From Chara braunii (lineage: Eukaryota; Streptophyta; Charophyceae; Charales; Characeae), in the NCBI GenBank assembly GCA_003427395.1, contig BFEA01000075.1, forward strand, positions 1,002,365 through 1,035,772: 33,408 nt of DNA, in the 5' to 3' direction. The notes beneath the pieces are model-generated. The model was not told where the DNA came from and ran no database searches. It worked only from the letters and a program-made list of their open reading frames with translations. A program made the translations under genes and the position numbers. Positions 10,349-19,457 of this stretch are shown here, one piece after another. Numbering within the stretch: position 1 is the stretch's first letter; each line of letters opens with the position of its first letter.

Positions 10349-10377
10349 CGAAAGAAAAAAGAAAAAGGAGTAGCCTG
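10270..10377 (+). mobile_element. Poly(A)-only insertion flanked by a 17-bp duplication
   Basis: GAAAAAGGAGTGGCCTG (10270-10286) and GAAAAAGGAGTAGCCTG (10361-10377) agree at 16 of 17 positions. They flank about 74 bp that is nearly all A, with a short GATTTT interruption. This is what target-primed reverse transcription leaves when only the poly(A) tail is copied. Confidence 0.65.
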
Positions 10378-10718
10378 GCCAGCGAAACCACCTTTGCTGG
10401 TGGGGAAAAGGGAAAGGGGGAAATTCTTTCTGGCAGTAAGCGGCAAAAAAATAAAATAAAATTGTTCAGGATGAGACAATGAAGAAGCAGCGGGGGTGTC
10501 ATGAGTGCATCAGGTACCAGGTAATGGAAAAAGAGGAAAGGAGAAAACACAAGCAGTTGCAGACAGATGTCCACCCAATGAGGCAAAGTGGTGTGCTTTT
10601 CGCATCAAGGCATGTAGTCCCTCTTGTCAAAAGAATGGGCAGAAGGGCAAAGCCTCCACAAAAGGGAGAAAAAAGGGGAATTTCTGCTCGCGTCAGACAC
10701 ACGTGTAGTTCAGAAAGT

Positions 10719-10825
10719 GCAAAAAAAAGTATGTTTTCTGCAGCTACGGCTGTCGTAAAAAAAGTATGTTTTCTGAAAAAGTATGTTTTTTGCAGCTACA
10801 GCTGTTGTAAAAAAAGTACGCACGT
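10719..10825 (+). repeat. Short tandem module AAAAAAAGTATGTTTT with a palindromic spacer
   Basis: Three copies of AAAAAGTATGTTTT alternate with TGCAGCTACGGCTGTCGT and TGCAGCTACAGCTGTTGT. A fourth, diverged copy with GTAGTAAAAAAAGTATG and GGTAGCTAAGGCTGTAG lies at 11297-11333. The final unit runs straight into the tRNA-like fragment at 10820. Confidence 0.65.
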
Positions 10826-10880
10826 GGCATTCAGGAGGTTGTGGGTTCGAACCCTACAACCGCCTGCGGCGCGCTTAATG
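10820..10880 (+). mobile_element. tRNA-like SINE-C fragment
   Basis: It carries GGCATTCAGGAGGTTGTGGG and a perfect B box GGTTCGAACCC (10844-10854) with a pairable T-stem, followed by a GGCGCGCTT block. The same order occurs on the minus strand at about 25000-25070, so this is a repeat family rather than a tRNA. The A-box half is missing here, replaced by the AAAAAGTA module. Confidence 0.6.
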
Positions 10881-11727
10881 CCAACCAGTGGTGATAATCC
10901 GCTCGATACCTCTGATTGGTAATCGCAGGGTCCTTGGCCAACACGAGTGTGAGTGTGAGTGGGTTGTGTGTGGCGTGTGGGAGAGTGTTGGCCTTAGACA
11001 CTGCTGTTATTTGGTTGGGGGTGGGGGAACGATGAAAAGGGAGGCGCAGCTTCTGGCAAAATGCTCGGTCTTTGCGTTAGCGGGACCCCCACTGGCGGCC
11101 CCACGCCATCGTTGACCACCATGGTTGGGGAGGGGGGCAACATGCATCCCCTCTGATGGATGGAGGGAGACAACAAAGCTATATTTACAGGGGTCCCCTG
11201 AATAAGCCTTAGGAGTAGTGGTAGGCAGGTAGTGAAGGTGAATTGCAAGAATTTGAAAGATTATGAAAGATTTAAAAGAAGAATATAGCGACGGCCGTAG
11301 TAAAAAAAGTATGTTTTTGGTAGCTAAGGCTGTAGTTGGTCTTGGTTAAGGCACTGGCAAAAGGGCAAAAGCAAGGAGGGGAAATGCTACGAGCCAGTGC
11401 CAGTTGGATTCAACGGATACTGCCAAGAAGGCGGCAAAGGGTGTGGCTAATCGCACCACACGTACAGGGAGAAGAGAGGAAGGGGGGGGGTGTGAGAGAA
11501 AGAGGAAATGATTCCAGTGGAGGATGGAGTTCAGCAAATCAGTGTGCTTTTCATAGCAAGGGGTGTGGTATGATCAAATGGGGAAACCACACGGCACAAG
11601 GCTGTCTACTAGCGTAACCGATCTGGTTGCAACAAAGGTGGGAACACCTCAGCTAGTGTGCGTGCGTGTGAGAAAGGCATATTCTAAATCTGCATTGAAG
11701 CCCTGTACACGCTGCCCGCTGCACCAT
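10881..11727. other. No recognisable gene
   Basis: Unassigned. It contains a diverged copy of the AAAAAGTATG module (11297-11333). Open frames are short and unmatched. Confidence 0.5.
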
Positions 11728-12300
11728 GAAAATTTCTTTCGCTTGAACTCGTCTCTGTGATTAAGGGTTTCGCTCCACTACTGTCCACTGTACAATTTTT
11801 CGGACAGTCGGTGGACAGTTGTCAGAGCGAAAAATTGTACAGCGGACAGTGGAAAACGCGACATCGCTCCACTTACTGTCCGCTGTCCACCTCTCAAATT
11901 CGTGGCTTCACTACCAGACACAGTGATAGCACTACAAGACAGGACGTCCATAGGGTTTTGTCCGCCCAAACTCCAGGTGCACTCTCCAAATTCGGGTCCT
12001 CAGGGTGAGTCCCTTGAAGGACTTTCCGCCTAACGAATTTTGCAGGCTGGGAGTTGTACATTCACGTACAGTAGATTTTCGACCAAGCCATTTTGCACAT
12101 GTACAGTGGACAGTAAGTGGAGCGAAGTACGACTGTCCGTTTTTGTACAGTGGACAGTAGTGGAGCGAGACCCTAAGCAACGACTTGGATACTGTTTGCT
12201 CATCGAGTGCTCAGCATGCTCATGCTCTTCGCATCGTCGATCATCAAGACTTTTGGTGCAGAATATCTGAAAATTTCTTTGGCTTGAACTCGTCTCTGTG
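11728..12300 (+). repeat. 32-bp direct repeat flanking a MITE
   Basis: GAAAATTTCTTT, then C or G, then GCTTGAACTCGTCTCTGTG occurs at 11728-11759 and 12269-12300 with one mismatch. The MITE at 11765 lies between the copies. The repeat is too far from the element ends to be its target duplication, so it marks an older tandem duplication or recombination event. Confidence 0.75.
11765..12173. mobile_element. 409-bp MITE with TAA duplication (PIF/Harbinger-like)
   Basis: The ends are GGGTTTCGCTCCACTACTG and, as reverse complement, GGGTCTCGCTCCACTACTG. The inverted repeat continues through TCCACTGTACAA to about 45 bp. TAA flanks both sides (11762-11764 and 12174-12176). A second, internal inverted pair TCGCTCCACTTACTGTCC (11865) lies opposite its complement at about 12107-12124, and GTACAATTTTTCG is paired with CGAAAAATTGTAC near 11790-11840. 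The element is therefore a nested hairpin. No coding capacity is seen. TWA duplications suggest PIF/Harbinger mobilisation. Confidence 0.8.
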
Positions 12301-12310
12301 CAGCTGTAGA

Positions 12311-12390
12311 GTTGACGAAGTTAAAAAAAAAAAATAAAAAAAAATTAATAATAATAATAACAAAACAAAAAAAAAAGGAGTTACCGAAGT
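12311..12390 (+). mobile_element. A-rich insertion with short flanking duplication
   Basis: GTTGACGAAGT (12311-12321) and GTTACCGAAGT (12380-12390) match at 9 of 11 positions around an A-rich tract with (AAT)n. It is a weaker example of a poly(A)-only insertion. Confidence 0.4.
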
Positions 12391-13698
12391 CGCAAAGTAC
12401 AATTCTAAGTATCTGACAATCTGTCCTTCGGGACATCCGTTAAAAATGGAACGATACAGAGAGATCAGCGGAAAAAGACAAAAAACAAAAAAAAAGAACA
12501 AAAACAATTGTAGGTATCTACGGCAACAATAGACCTGACCCCATTCCAAAGAATCCAAACTCGATTTCCTCCATTTGTCTGACGCATCCACAGATCTGCC
12601 GTGCGCTGCGAAGTGAAGACCGGTTATGGCCGGCAGCGGTCCCAGGTTATGGGCCTGGGTAAGTGACTCTGCTGCTCCTCAGTACTACTTCAGAGCATCT
12701 GTCTCCCTCCGCTCTACCTCCTACTCCTCGAGCACGAACTGCTCGTAGCCCTGCTGCTCCACAATAGCACTACCGCCTACTCCTCGAGCACCAACTCCAC
12801 AATAGTGCTGCTCTCCAGCAGTCCATCGCAAAATGAAACTGAAACTCACCCTGTTCCCACCCCCTGCTGATAACAGGCCCAGCTATATACCGCTGGGCCC
12901 ACTGGGAGTTCTAGACCACAACTGACTGTCCTCGATGCAGGCACAGGTCCTAGTCCAGCGGCTGGGCGTTAAAACGGCCAGCGTGAGAGTACCTACCGGA
13001 CATCCAGGCAGGCCTGCTGATGCAGCAGCACAAGTCGAGAATGAACAAGGGCTGGGCCTGGTAGCGCAGGCGGAACCTGATCCAGCCCATTTGAGGACGA
13101 AACCTACTGGGCCTCAAAACGTCCCAGTATGGAAACCAGCGGTCCCCTCTGGTAAGCAGGCACCAGCGACCGTTTGTGACTGCTCAGACAAAGCGAAAAC
13201 CTGAAAACACACCTCGGAATCCAGACAAAACCTAGAGCAGCCAATAACTCCGCAGAAAAAATGAAAGAACACAAAAAGAAACGCAGAAAACAAATATGAA
13301 AAGAGACAAAATAACAATAGGCCCAAAAGAAAACCTCTGTGGCCCTGACTCTGCATCACCGCCCTCAGGCCACCCAATAGAAGGGTCATGCGACCCGGTA
13401 GCCTAGAGAGCACGGTTGGGGCCCTTCGGCCTGTGTAGGAGGCCCTGGGCATGCTGTGAGAGAGAGTGGTAGTAATAACCAGTCCGCGTTTTTTTTTTTT
13501 TTTTTTTTTTTTTTTACGATAATAACATAAGATTATGGACAATCGGAAATGGTACTCTGAGAATCAGCACCTCTTCATCCATTGCTGGACGCCAGATCTA
13601 GCACTGCCACCTAGTCCTGATTCTCTAAGGAGAACCAGTCGGCGGTGTTGATGCACCAGAGATGCGAGAAAGAGTTACAATCAAGAATTGTTTTCTAG
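12391..13698. other. No recognisable gene; poly(T) at 13489-13516
   Basis: Repeated CTCCTCGAGCACNAACT (about 12725 and 12779) and CTGCTGCTCC motifs occur at 12670-12810. An 89-codon frame (12935-13204) on the plus strand has no known motif. A 28-nt T-run marks a possible minus-strand poly(A) tail. I cannot support a gene. Confidence 0.5.
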
Positions 13699-13845
13699 GG
13701 GACGCTGGACCCGCTTTCCAGCAGGTGTAGCTCCCCACCAATAGACTGGAGCCACCCACGAGATAGATAGGAGTGCATGCTCATATCATCACCCCTATCT
13801 GTTATGGTGGGTGTTTTTCTTACGGAAAAAAAAATAAGAAAAAAG
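13699..13845 (+). mobile_element. SINE-B copy 4
   Basis: Full-looking copy with GGGACGCTGGACCCGCTTTCC, then CAGCAGGTGTAGCTCCCCAC and AATAGACTGGAGCC. The second half carries GAGTGCATGCTCATATCATC and ACCCCTATCTG, followed by an A-rich tail interrupted by TACGG and TAAG. The second half also matches copies at 26128 and 29130. Confidence 0.8.
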
Positions 13846-14095
13846 GATAAGAAGTAAACTCCATGGCTTGGGGTACGAGGAAGCTTACCTGGAGAGTGTT
13901 CAGCCATAGCTGCTGCAGAGGAGCCTAAGGGTTGGATGTGCTCTTCATTCTTTATCCAAGAGTCAGAGCCTCAGAGGTGGTCGTGTGTACTGGTATATGT
14001 CTGGCACAAGACGCAGGAGGGTCTGTGGTGGGGACCGCAAGGAGGAGGTAACCTTTGCAGAAGGGTTGGCAAGAAGGAAGACTAAGGGCTAGATC
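13846..14095. other. No recognisable gene
   Basis: Unassigned spacer ending in TAA (14093-14095), the left duplication of the next MITE. Confidence 0.5.
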
Positions 14096-14251
14096 CCACT
14101 GGCAAAGAGGATTGTAGTAAGTGTCTGAATGTGGACGTGTTTGTCGACAGGTGCGAACAATTGTGATTGATCTGCTTTTCTGCATCTCTGCGGGGAACAC
14201 GTCCAGATTCAGACACTTCTTCCAATCCCCTTTGCCAGTGGGATCTGGCCA
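14096..14251. mobile_element. 156-bp MITE with about 57-bp inverted repeats and TAA duplication
   Basis: The left arm GGGCTAGATCCCACTGGCAA continues through GTGTCTGAATGTGGACGTG. The reverse complement of the right arm is TGGCCAGATCCCACTGGCAA followed by GTGTCTGAATCTGGACGTG. The flanks are TAA at 14093-14095 and 14252-14254. The loop is only about 40 bp. The terminal GGCTAGRTCCCAC motif resembles the end of the 2714 element and the palindrome at 21327. Confidence 0.8.
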
Positions 14252-14508
14252 TAAGCTTACCTGTTGGCCGCGGCCGCGATAGCTACCTGAAGAAGGCAGC
14301 TCGAAAAGGAGCAGGGAGACCTACATTCATTTTCCAGGATTTCATCCTGTGGGCACTTGTGCTATAAAGAGATTGGGTAGCACTGGCGCTTGTGAGATCA
14401 ACGGATTAGAGGAAAGGTCACCATAGCTTCTCTGTTGCAACATTGTCCTGAATGAAAAAGGAGACTCACATGCTCCTTCAGTGGATTAAAAAAAAAAAAA
14501 AAAAAAAA
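14252..14508. other. No recognisable gene; poly(A) at the end
   Basis: Unassigned sequence with an A-run at about 14488-14508. Confidence 0.5.
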
Positions 14509-14547
14509 TTGTCATTTCTAATTTTTTTTTTTTTTTATCATTTCTAA
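14509..14547 (-). mobile_element. Poly(T) insertion with 13-bp duplication
   Basis: TTGTCATTTCTAA (14509-14521) and TTATCATTTCTAA (14535-14547) differ at one base and flank a T-run of about 14 nt. It reads as a minus-strand poly(A)-only retroinsertion. Confidence 0.6.
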
Positions 14548-15354
14548 GTTCCAGGATAGGCTAGCATCACTGCATTATAACAGCCACCACTTGCCGGCTT
14601 GTTGCCAACTTATCATCTGGGCCCTTCTTTTCGTTGTCCAGATGGGCTGCTCATGGTTTTGGAGGTGATCGGCATGCTATCTGGACCGTCGTTGGAGTGG
14701 TACCGACGGTCCGGATTCGGTGTTGATCGTTTAAAAAACGATGTCGGCACTGGGCCAACCTGGTACCGTGTGCGGCACTGACCATGAATGCCGCGCATGT
14801 TTGTTTTTGGCCAGTGCCGTGCGCTGCGCTCGACTGGTACCACGCAGCATGGTATCACACCTCTAACAAACTTTGCGGCAAGGGGCCGGGGAGGCACCGC
14901 GCTCGGCACTGGCCATAAGTGTTGCATGCGTTTGCACTGGGCTGGTGCTGCACCCGCACCACCCCTTTACAAACACCTGCGGCCAATGTTTTGTGGAAGG
15001 CGTCTACTATGGGCCGCCTAACAAACTTCTCCATTTCTGGGAGCGCTCAGGGCGGCCTGAAAGAAAAAACAGATGTGAACTCTATGCTATGGTTGACTTG
15101 AAATTGCTCTGCTTTCTGTTACGGTCGACATATACTACGCGCAACTCTACTTTCAACTCTGTGCTTACGCGCGACTCTCTCTGACTCTATACCTATGCTC
15201 GACTCCATGTACTTTCGACTGTATGCTCAACTGTTCACTTGGAGTTGGGTTATACTAATAAGGGGACGGGAAAAGTTTAAACGCGCCCCCGCGGCTGGCG
15301 AGCGCGCGCCGGAATCTACGAGGGCGTTGAGGGGACCACGGGGTGCAGCGAGGC

Positions 15355-15356
<2 letters not shown>
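14548..15356. other. No gene; cluster of GGCACTGGCC-type inverted motifs
   Basis: CGGCACTGGGCC, GCGGCACTGACC, GGCCAGTGCCG and CGGCACTGGCC occur in both orientations between 14749 and 14914, with several GGTACC sites. At 15120-15240 there is a degenerate tandem repeat around the unit CTATGCTCGACTC. No coding function is seen. Confidence 0.5.

Positions 15357-15388
<32 letters not shown>
15357..15388 (+). repeat. (GA)n microsatellite
   Basis: About 15 uninterrupted AG units adjoining the left end of a long-hairpin element. Confidence 0.95.
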
Positions 15389-15390
<2 letters not shown>

Positions 15391-15393
15391 CAC

Positions 15394-15794
15394 AACTGCC
15401 ATTTCGTCAAAATGGATTTTTTATTTTTCGAACGAAGTTGAACTTCGGTCGAAAACTTGTCCAAATTTACTGCTCCTGATGGTCCGGTGTTCTTAAAATG
15501 CTGGACCCCCTGGATATATGTGCACTTAGCTTGAGACCAGATACATCCAGGGGGCACCGCCTGGATGTATCTGGTCTCAAGTTAAGTCCATATACATCCA
15601 GGGGGGACTGCCTGGATGTATCCGGTCTCAAGTTAAGTCCATATACATCCAGGGGGTCCAGCATCTTAAGAGTGCCGGACCCTCAGGAGCAACAAATTTG
15701 GACGAGTTTTCGACCAAAAAACTCGGTTGAAATTTCGTTCAAAAAATTAAAAAATGTCCATTTTGACCAAAAAACTCGGTTGCAATTTCGTACA
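15394..15794. mobile_element. Long-hairpin (foldback) element, copy 2
   Basis: Left end AACTGCCATTTCGTC then AAAATGG, as in copy 3. The core is a series of palindromes: CTGGACCCCCTGGATATATG, GATACATCCAGGGGG and repeated TCTGGTCTCAAGTTAAGTCC units between 15500 and 15660. Two approximately 65-bp units repeat in tandem. The right end differs from copies 1 and 3: after CCATTTTGAC the terminal sequence is replaced by a second copy of the subterminal AAAAACTCGGTTGCAATTTC. ACAC occurs on both sides (15390-15393 and just after the right end), but the right side is a CA repeat, so this 4-bp match is weak. The repeat-like peptides encoded on both strands are not real proteins. Confidence 0.75.
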
Positions 15795-15915
15795 CACACA
15801 CAGACACACACACACACGAAATCGAATCGATTCAATCGATCCTTGAATCGGATCGATTCCATCACACAATTGATTAAATCGATTAGGATCGATTCATGAA
15901 TCGATTGGATCTCTC

Positions 15916-15961
<46 letters not shown>

Positions 15962-15987
15962 ATGTGTGAGTGTGCACACACACACTT

Positions 15988-16033
<46 letters not shown>
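15795..16033. repeat. (CA)n, ATCGATT cluster and (TG)n/(CA)n inverted microsatellite
   Basis: A short CA run is followed by about eight overlapping ATCGATT/GATCGATT motifs (15828-15907). Then comes about 42 bp of TG (15916-15958), a 15-bp spacer, and about 60 bp of CA (15974-16033). TG and CA arms are complementary, so the region could extrude a large hairpin or form Z-DNA. His-Thr and Cys-Val peptides encoded here are artefacts. Confidence 0.9.
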
Positions 16034-16034
<1 letters not shown>

Positions 16035-17515
16035 AGCAATTGGAACAACTGATGCCCCTGATGGGAACGTGGAACCAAGGTTCAGAAATACTGGACATAC
16101 GAGAGCCAGATTCGAAGAAGGATTGAGCCGATACGAGGTAATTAGGTGTTGTAAGCGAAGGGTAAGGGAAACATACGAGAGCCAGGGAACCGCTGAATTT
16201 GTGTGCAGACGTATGAGGGTGGTATGGACGCGGGACAAGACCGTTGGTCAGCTAATCTGCAACCACAGACGGTATGCGAGGATGGAGTTGGGGGAACCAG
16301 AATGTGGTTGTGATGGTATGGAGTGGCCGAAGGATGAAGAAGGACACGTATGCTTCCGGTTTTCGGAGGTGAAAGAGATAGCTATGGACCTGAGGAATTC
16401 ACGAAATGTGCCAAGACCTGATTACGGCAACAGACAGGAACTCGTCAGGCAGTTGAACAAGGAGCTGAGCATGTTCTTCGGGCTGGAGGGGGTGCGACCA
16501 TTCTCCACTAAGGAACTGGAACATTGTTACAAGCAACAGACTGAACACAGACGAGGGATATCAATGCGGGAAGTTCAAGGGATCAAGGAGCAGACGAAGG
16601 GGTTGGTCCTCATGCCTATGGATCACAACATGGGTGACACCATGACATGTAGCCCAATCAGATACCAGGAGGCGATGCGAACCATGTTTTTGGAAAACCA
16701 GGCTTTTGCTAAGCACCAGGAGGAAGAGGGTGCGATCCTTCACGAATGCAAGAAGTTGTATGTCAATGGCGGATACACACGAATTGTGAAATGGGACAAT
16801 AACGTCGCATTGGGGCAAGCCTACGTCATCCCGAGACACAAAGACATCTCTAGATGGCGACCAATCTGCCCGTCCTATAGTGAGCCAGCCGGGAGAATGA
16901 CCAGATTGGTCGGCAGGGCTCTGAACTTCATGTTGTGGAGTCTTCCACAGCTCTCCAATCTCAACTTGAAGAGCACCCAGCAGTTGGTGGAGTGTGTCGT
17001 GGCCATTAACAAGACTGTAGGGAGAACGAAGCGACGGGGATTGATTGCAGCCAGTTTCGACATAAAGGATATGTTCTCCAAGTTACCGCACGAGGCCATA
17101 ATCGAGGCGGTGGAGTGGCTCATCATCGAGGTATGAAGAAAGGGGACTGAGCCGAGTACGGGTGAAGACGAGAGGGAAAGGAGCGACATTTGGGAAGGCG
17201 GGAGGCGAAGTCGGTTGGGTGACGATGTCATTCGGTATAATCCTGAAATTTGTTAAGTACGACTTGGCCAATACGTTTCTGAAGGCGGCCACGACGATCC
17301 TGCAGCAGAAGGAGGGTATCCCTATGGGAAAAAGCAACAGCCCGGCTCTGGCCTGCGTGCTGTGTGCCCACTGCGAGTACTCGTTCCTGAATGCACTGGG
17401 GGCAGACAGGAAGTTGGTACACGGCTGTCGCCTGATCGATGACGTGTCAGTGTTCGTTTCGTTTCAGTCTTGCGGTGTAAAGTCGCCTGCAATTTATCTA
17501 TGGTTGGGCTGCTAA
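16034..17515 (+). pseudogene. Penelope-like reverse transcriptase, frameshifted and truncated
   Basis: One reading frame runs to about 17131 and continues one frame over from 17132; a single base offset restores continuity (WLIIE then YEERGLSRV). An N-terminal Cys cluster (ECGCDGMEWPKDEEGHVC) is at about 16305-16355. Then come KGLVLMPMDHNMG, at the position of the DKG-type motif of Penelope-like elements, and AYVIPRHKDISRWRPI, like their PK-x-HK...RPI block. Motif A is ASFDIKDMFSKLP with the catalytic Asp. Motif B is QKEGIPMGKSNSPALA, and motif C is LIDDVSVF, where LIDD stands for YxDD. The G-x-PMG-x-x-x-SP pattern favours Penelope-like RT over LINE or LTR types. The thumb and GIY-YIG endonuclease are not seen. 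It begins directly after the (CA)n tract, and similarity stops after about 17465. Family assignment is from motifs only. Confidence 0.8.
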
Positions 17516-17827
17516 CGTTGTGGTTGTGCTGCTCACGTTGAATGACTAATGGTTGTGGTATATGGATGAAGAAGAAAGGAGCGTGTCGATTACGATATTG
17601 GGTGCTAACGGATGTGGTATATGGATGAATGGGAGGAAGTGTGAATCTGAATGTATGAGAGATGCGATCAAATCTATGGATCGGTGTGGTGCTGATGTGT
17701 AGATGATGATGCCACGTTGCCGCAATCGTGTTACACTGTCGAAGTCACTTTAGTTTTCTGGAATCTTGTCCTCCAACTGCACATTCCGTGCACAGCGTGC
17801 CGGAACGCCTCGATCATTCTAGCATAG
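17516..17827 (+). repeat. Non-coding, with a 20-bp direct repeat 59 bp apart
   Basis: GGTTGTGGTATATGGATGAA (17551-17570) recurs as GGATGTGGTATATGGATGAA (17610-17629), and GCTAACG and GCTCACG motifs occur nearby. No gene is recognised. Confidence 0.6.
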
Positions 17828-18013
17828 TTGAGTAATCCTGGACCATGCGGGCACTCATTGCACAAGCCTGTTTGCTCTCACGGGCAACTGTATATTGGAC
17901 TCTGCCGTAAAGGCCATCCATCTGATGTAGTACATGTTTGCCTGCCTGACAGCTCCAGAAGAACACAGAATGTCATTTACAAAAAAAGGTTTTGCAAAGA
18001 AACTAAGATGTGA
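17828..18013 (+). pseudogene. C-terminal fragment of a PIF1/Helitron helicase
   Basis: The frame reads CGHSLHKPVCSHGQLYIGLC and then SDVVHVCLPDSSRRTQNVIYKK. It matches the C-terminal end of PIF1-type helicases: the L-x-x-PVFSHGQLYVALSR motif VI block, followed by the T-x-NVVYKE tail that is typical of Helitron RepHel proteins. The motif VI arginine is altered or shifted (GLCRKG instead of ALSRV), and nothing upstream resembles helicase motifs I-V. A truncated Helitron is more likely than a cellular PIF1, given the surroundings, but both are possible. Confidence 0.75.
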
Positions 18014-18750
18014 TTCTGGAGACTGACAATGCACCCAAACCAACGTACAAGTACAAGAGGACGTATACAAGCCAAGACAAGCAGTGCCCGTGATCAGCGT
18101 CTGCAAAAAAAAGCTATTTCGGGTGTCACGACAGTCTTCAGAGTCGCCCCATGCAAACACACAAGAACATCAAATTGAGGAATCCAGACATCCAACCAAT
18201 CACACAACCACTCTACCTCCCTCCAATCACAATGCTTTTGGATCCACAAGCCAACACGATTCCCATGCTCTAGACATAATCGAACATACTACCGTTGTTT
18301 CACCATCTCAAAGCAGTTCTTTTGTCGATACCATTGACACACACTCGTCTAAATGAAACACAAACCCCGGCTGCACAAAAATCAAACTCGCACCATGTGA
18401 ACACGGAAGAAGATCACCTTTCTCGTTCCACAGCTCGAACCAAAGGCCACTCCTGTCTCCAAAAATCACAATCAATTGGAATCCAAAGATCAACCTGAAT
18501 CCACTTGTGCAATCATAGGAAACGTTTTCACATTACGGCTCCACCGCAGCAGCAGCCCCATTCTTCAATCGAAAGATTCGAAACCATTAACACACCCATG
18601 CACGGCACAAAATTCCTGTGTACAAAATCAACTCCTGCAGCCTGCTCACATAGCCCCTTCCATCACCTACACCATTGGTAGATAAATTATATTTGATGAT
18701 GACATCAATTTGATCCTCTTCCTCTCAATCGTAGTAAAGGCACCCCTCAC
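18014..18750. other. AC-rich sequence, possible Helitron 3' region
   Basis: AC-rich on the plus strand with frames at 18084-18356 and 18476-18685 encoding Ser/Thr/His/Gln-rich peptides of unknown type. They follow the helicase fragment and could be its decayed C-terminal or non-coding part. I see no domain and would not call a gene. Confidence 0.4.
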
Positions 18751-18841
18751 TCTTTTTTTTTTCTTTTTCTTTTTTTTTGGGACAAATGCTCCAATCTCTT
18801 CGTGGGGAGCAGCACGTGCTAGAAACCGGGCCCAGCGTCCC
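18751..18841 (-). mobile_element. SINE-B copy 5 (minus strand)
   Basis: The reverse complement begins GGGACGCTGGGCCCGGTTTC, then has GCTGCTCCCCACGAAGAGAT and ends in an A-rich tail (18751-18778 as T/C on plus). It is shorter than other copies; the middle and tail segments are deleted. Confidence 0.75.
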
Positions 18842-19418
18842 ATCCCTCACTCTCACACCTTGCGACATCAACGTGTCCCCACACAGCACCACCAGACAAT
18901 AGTCTTTCCGTGCAGAACTCACCAAATGCAGCTGACTGCAAACCACCCACCAAAATATCTAAACCATCCAACTTACGCCAAACCACGCCCTCTTTGCCAG
19001 CGTACTTTGCAGCTCCAAAAACACCCTTGCTTGCACAACTCCAAACAAATCAAGAATTGGACAAAGAAAGCAAATGAAATCGCTTTGCCCAAGCTCATTG
19101 ACGCTCTACTCTCGCAAGATGTTGTGCCCGGCTTTCTTCCAGCTGCAGATATAAATCTGAAATACCAGTGCTACAAAGAACATCGAATTATACTCTCCGT
19201 TCTCACTCGTGGTCGCTCTTAAATGTAATGTTAATAATCTACAGTACCACTATGTTGTACTCTATAACCTACTACTGAATTATGATTACCAAAGGCAAAA
19301 CCAAAAAAGTCCAGACATTCCACTGAATACAGATATAACCGAGTGAATGATGTTCATTCACGTCTGTTGCCCTAAACCTTACAGACAATGCTCACCCATC
19401 ATTTCACACACGGTCAAT

Positions 19419-19457
<39 letters not shown>

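Noticed and set aside
10137-10586. Phe-rich membrane protein on the minus strand
   Set aside because: Produced by the poly(A) tracts at 10287-10347.
12935-13204. 89-codon gene
   Set aside because: No homology recognised, no promoter or splice context, and surrounded by repeats.
15467-15664. Repeat protein with recurring LDVYGLNLRPDTSR units
   Set aside because: The same repeat appears on both strands because the DNA is palindromic; it is the hairpin element core.
15683-16098. Cys/Val and His/Thr-rich proteins
   Set aside because: Translations of the (TG)n/(CA)n microsatellite.
17440-17520. Intron within the Penelope-like RT after DDVSVFVSF
   Set aside because: A TTTCAG occurs, but no matching donor and no RT thumb sequence is found downstream; truncation is simpler.
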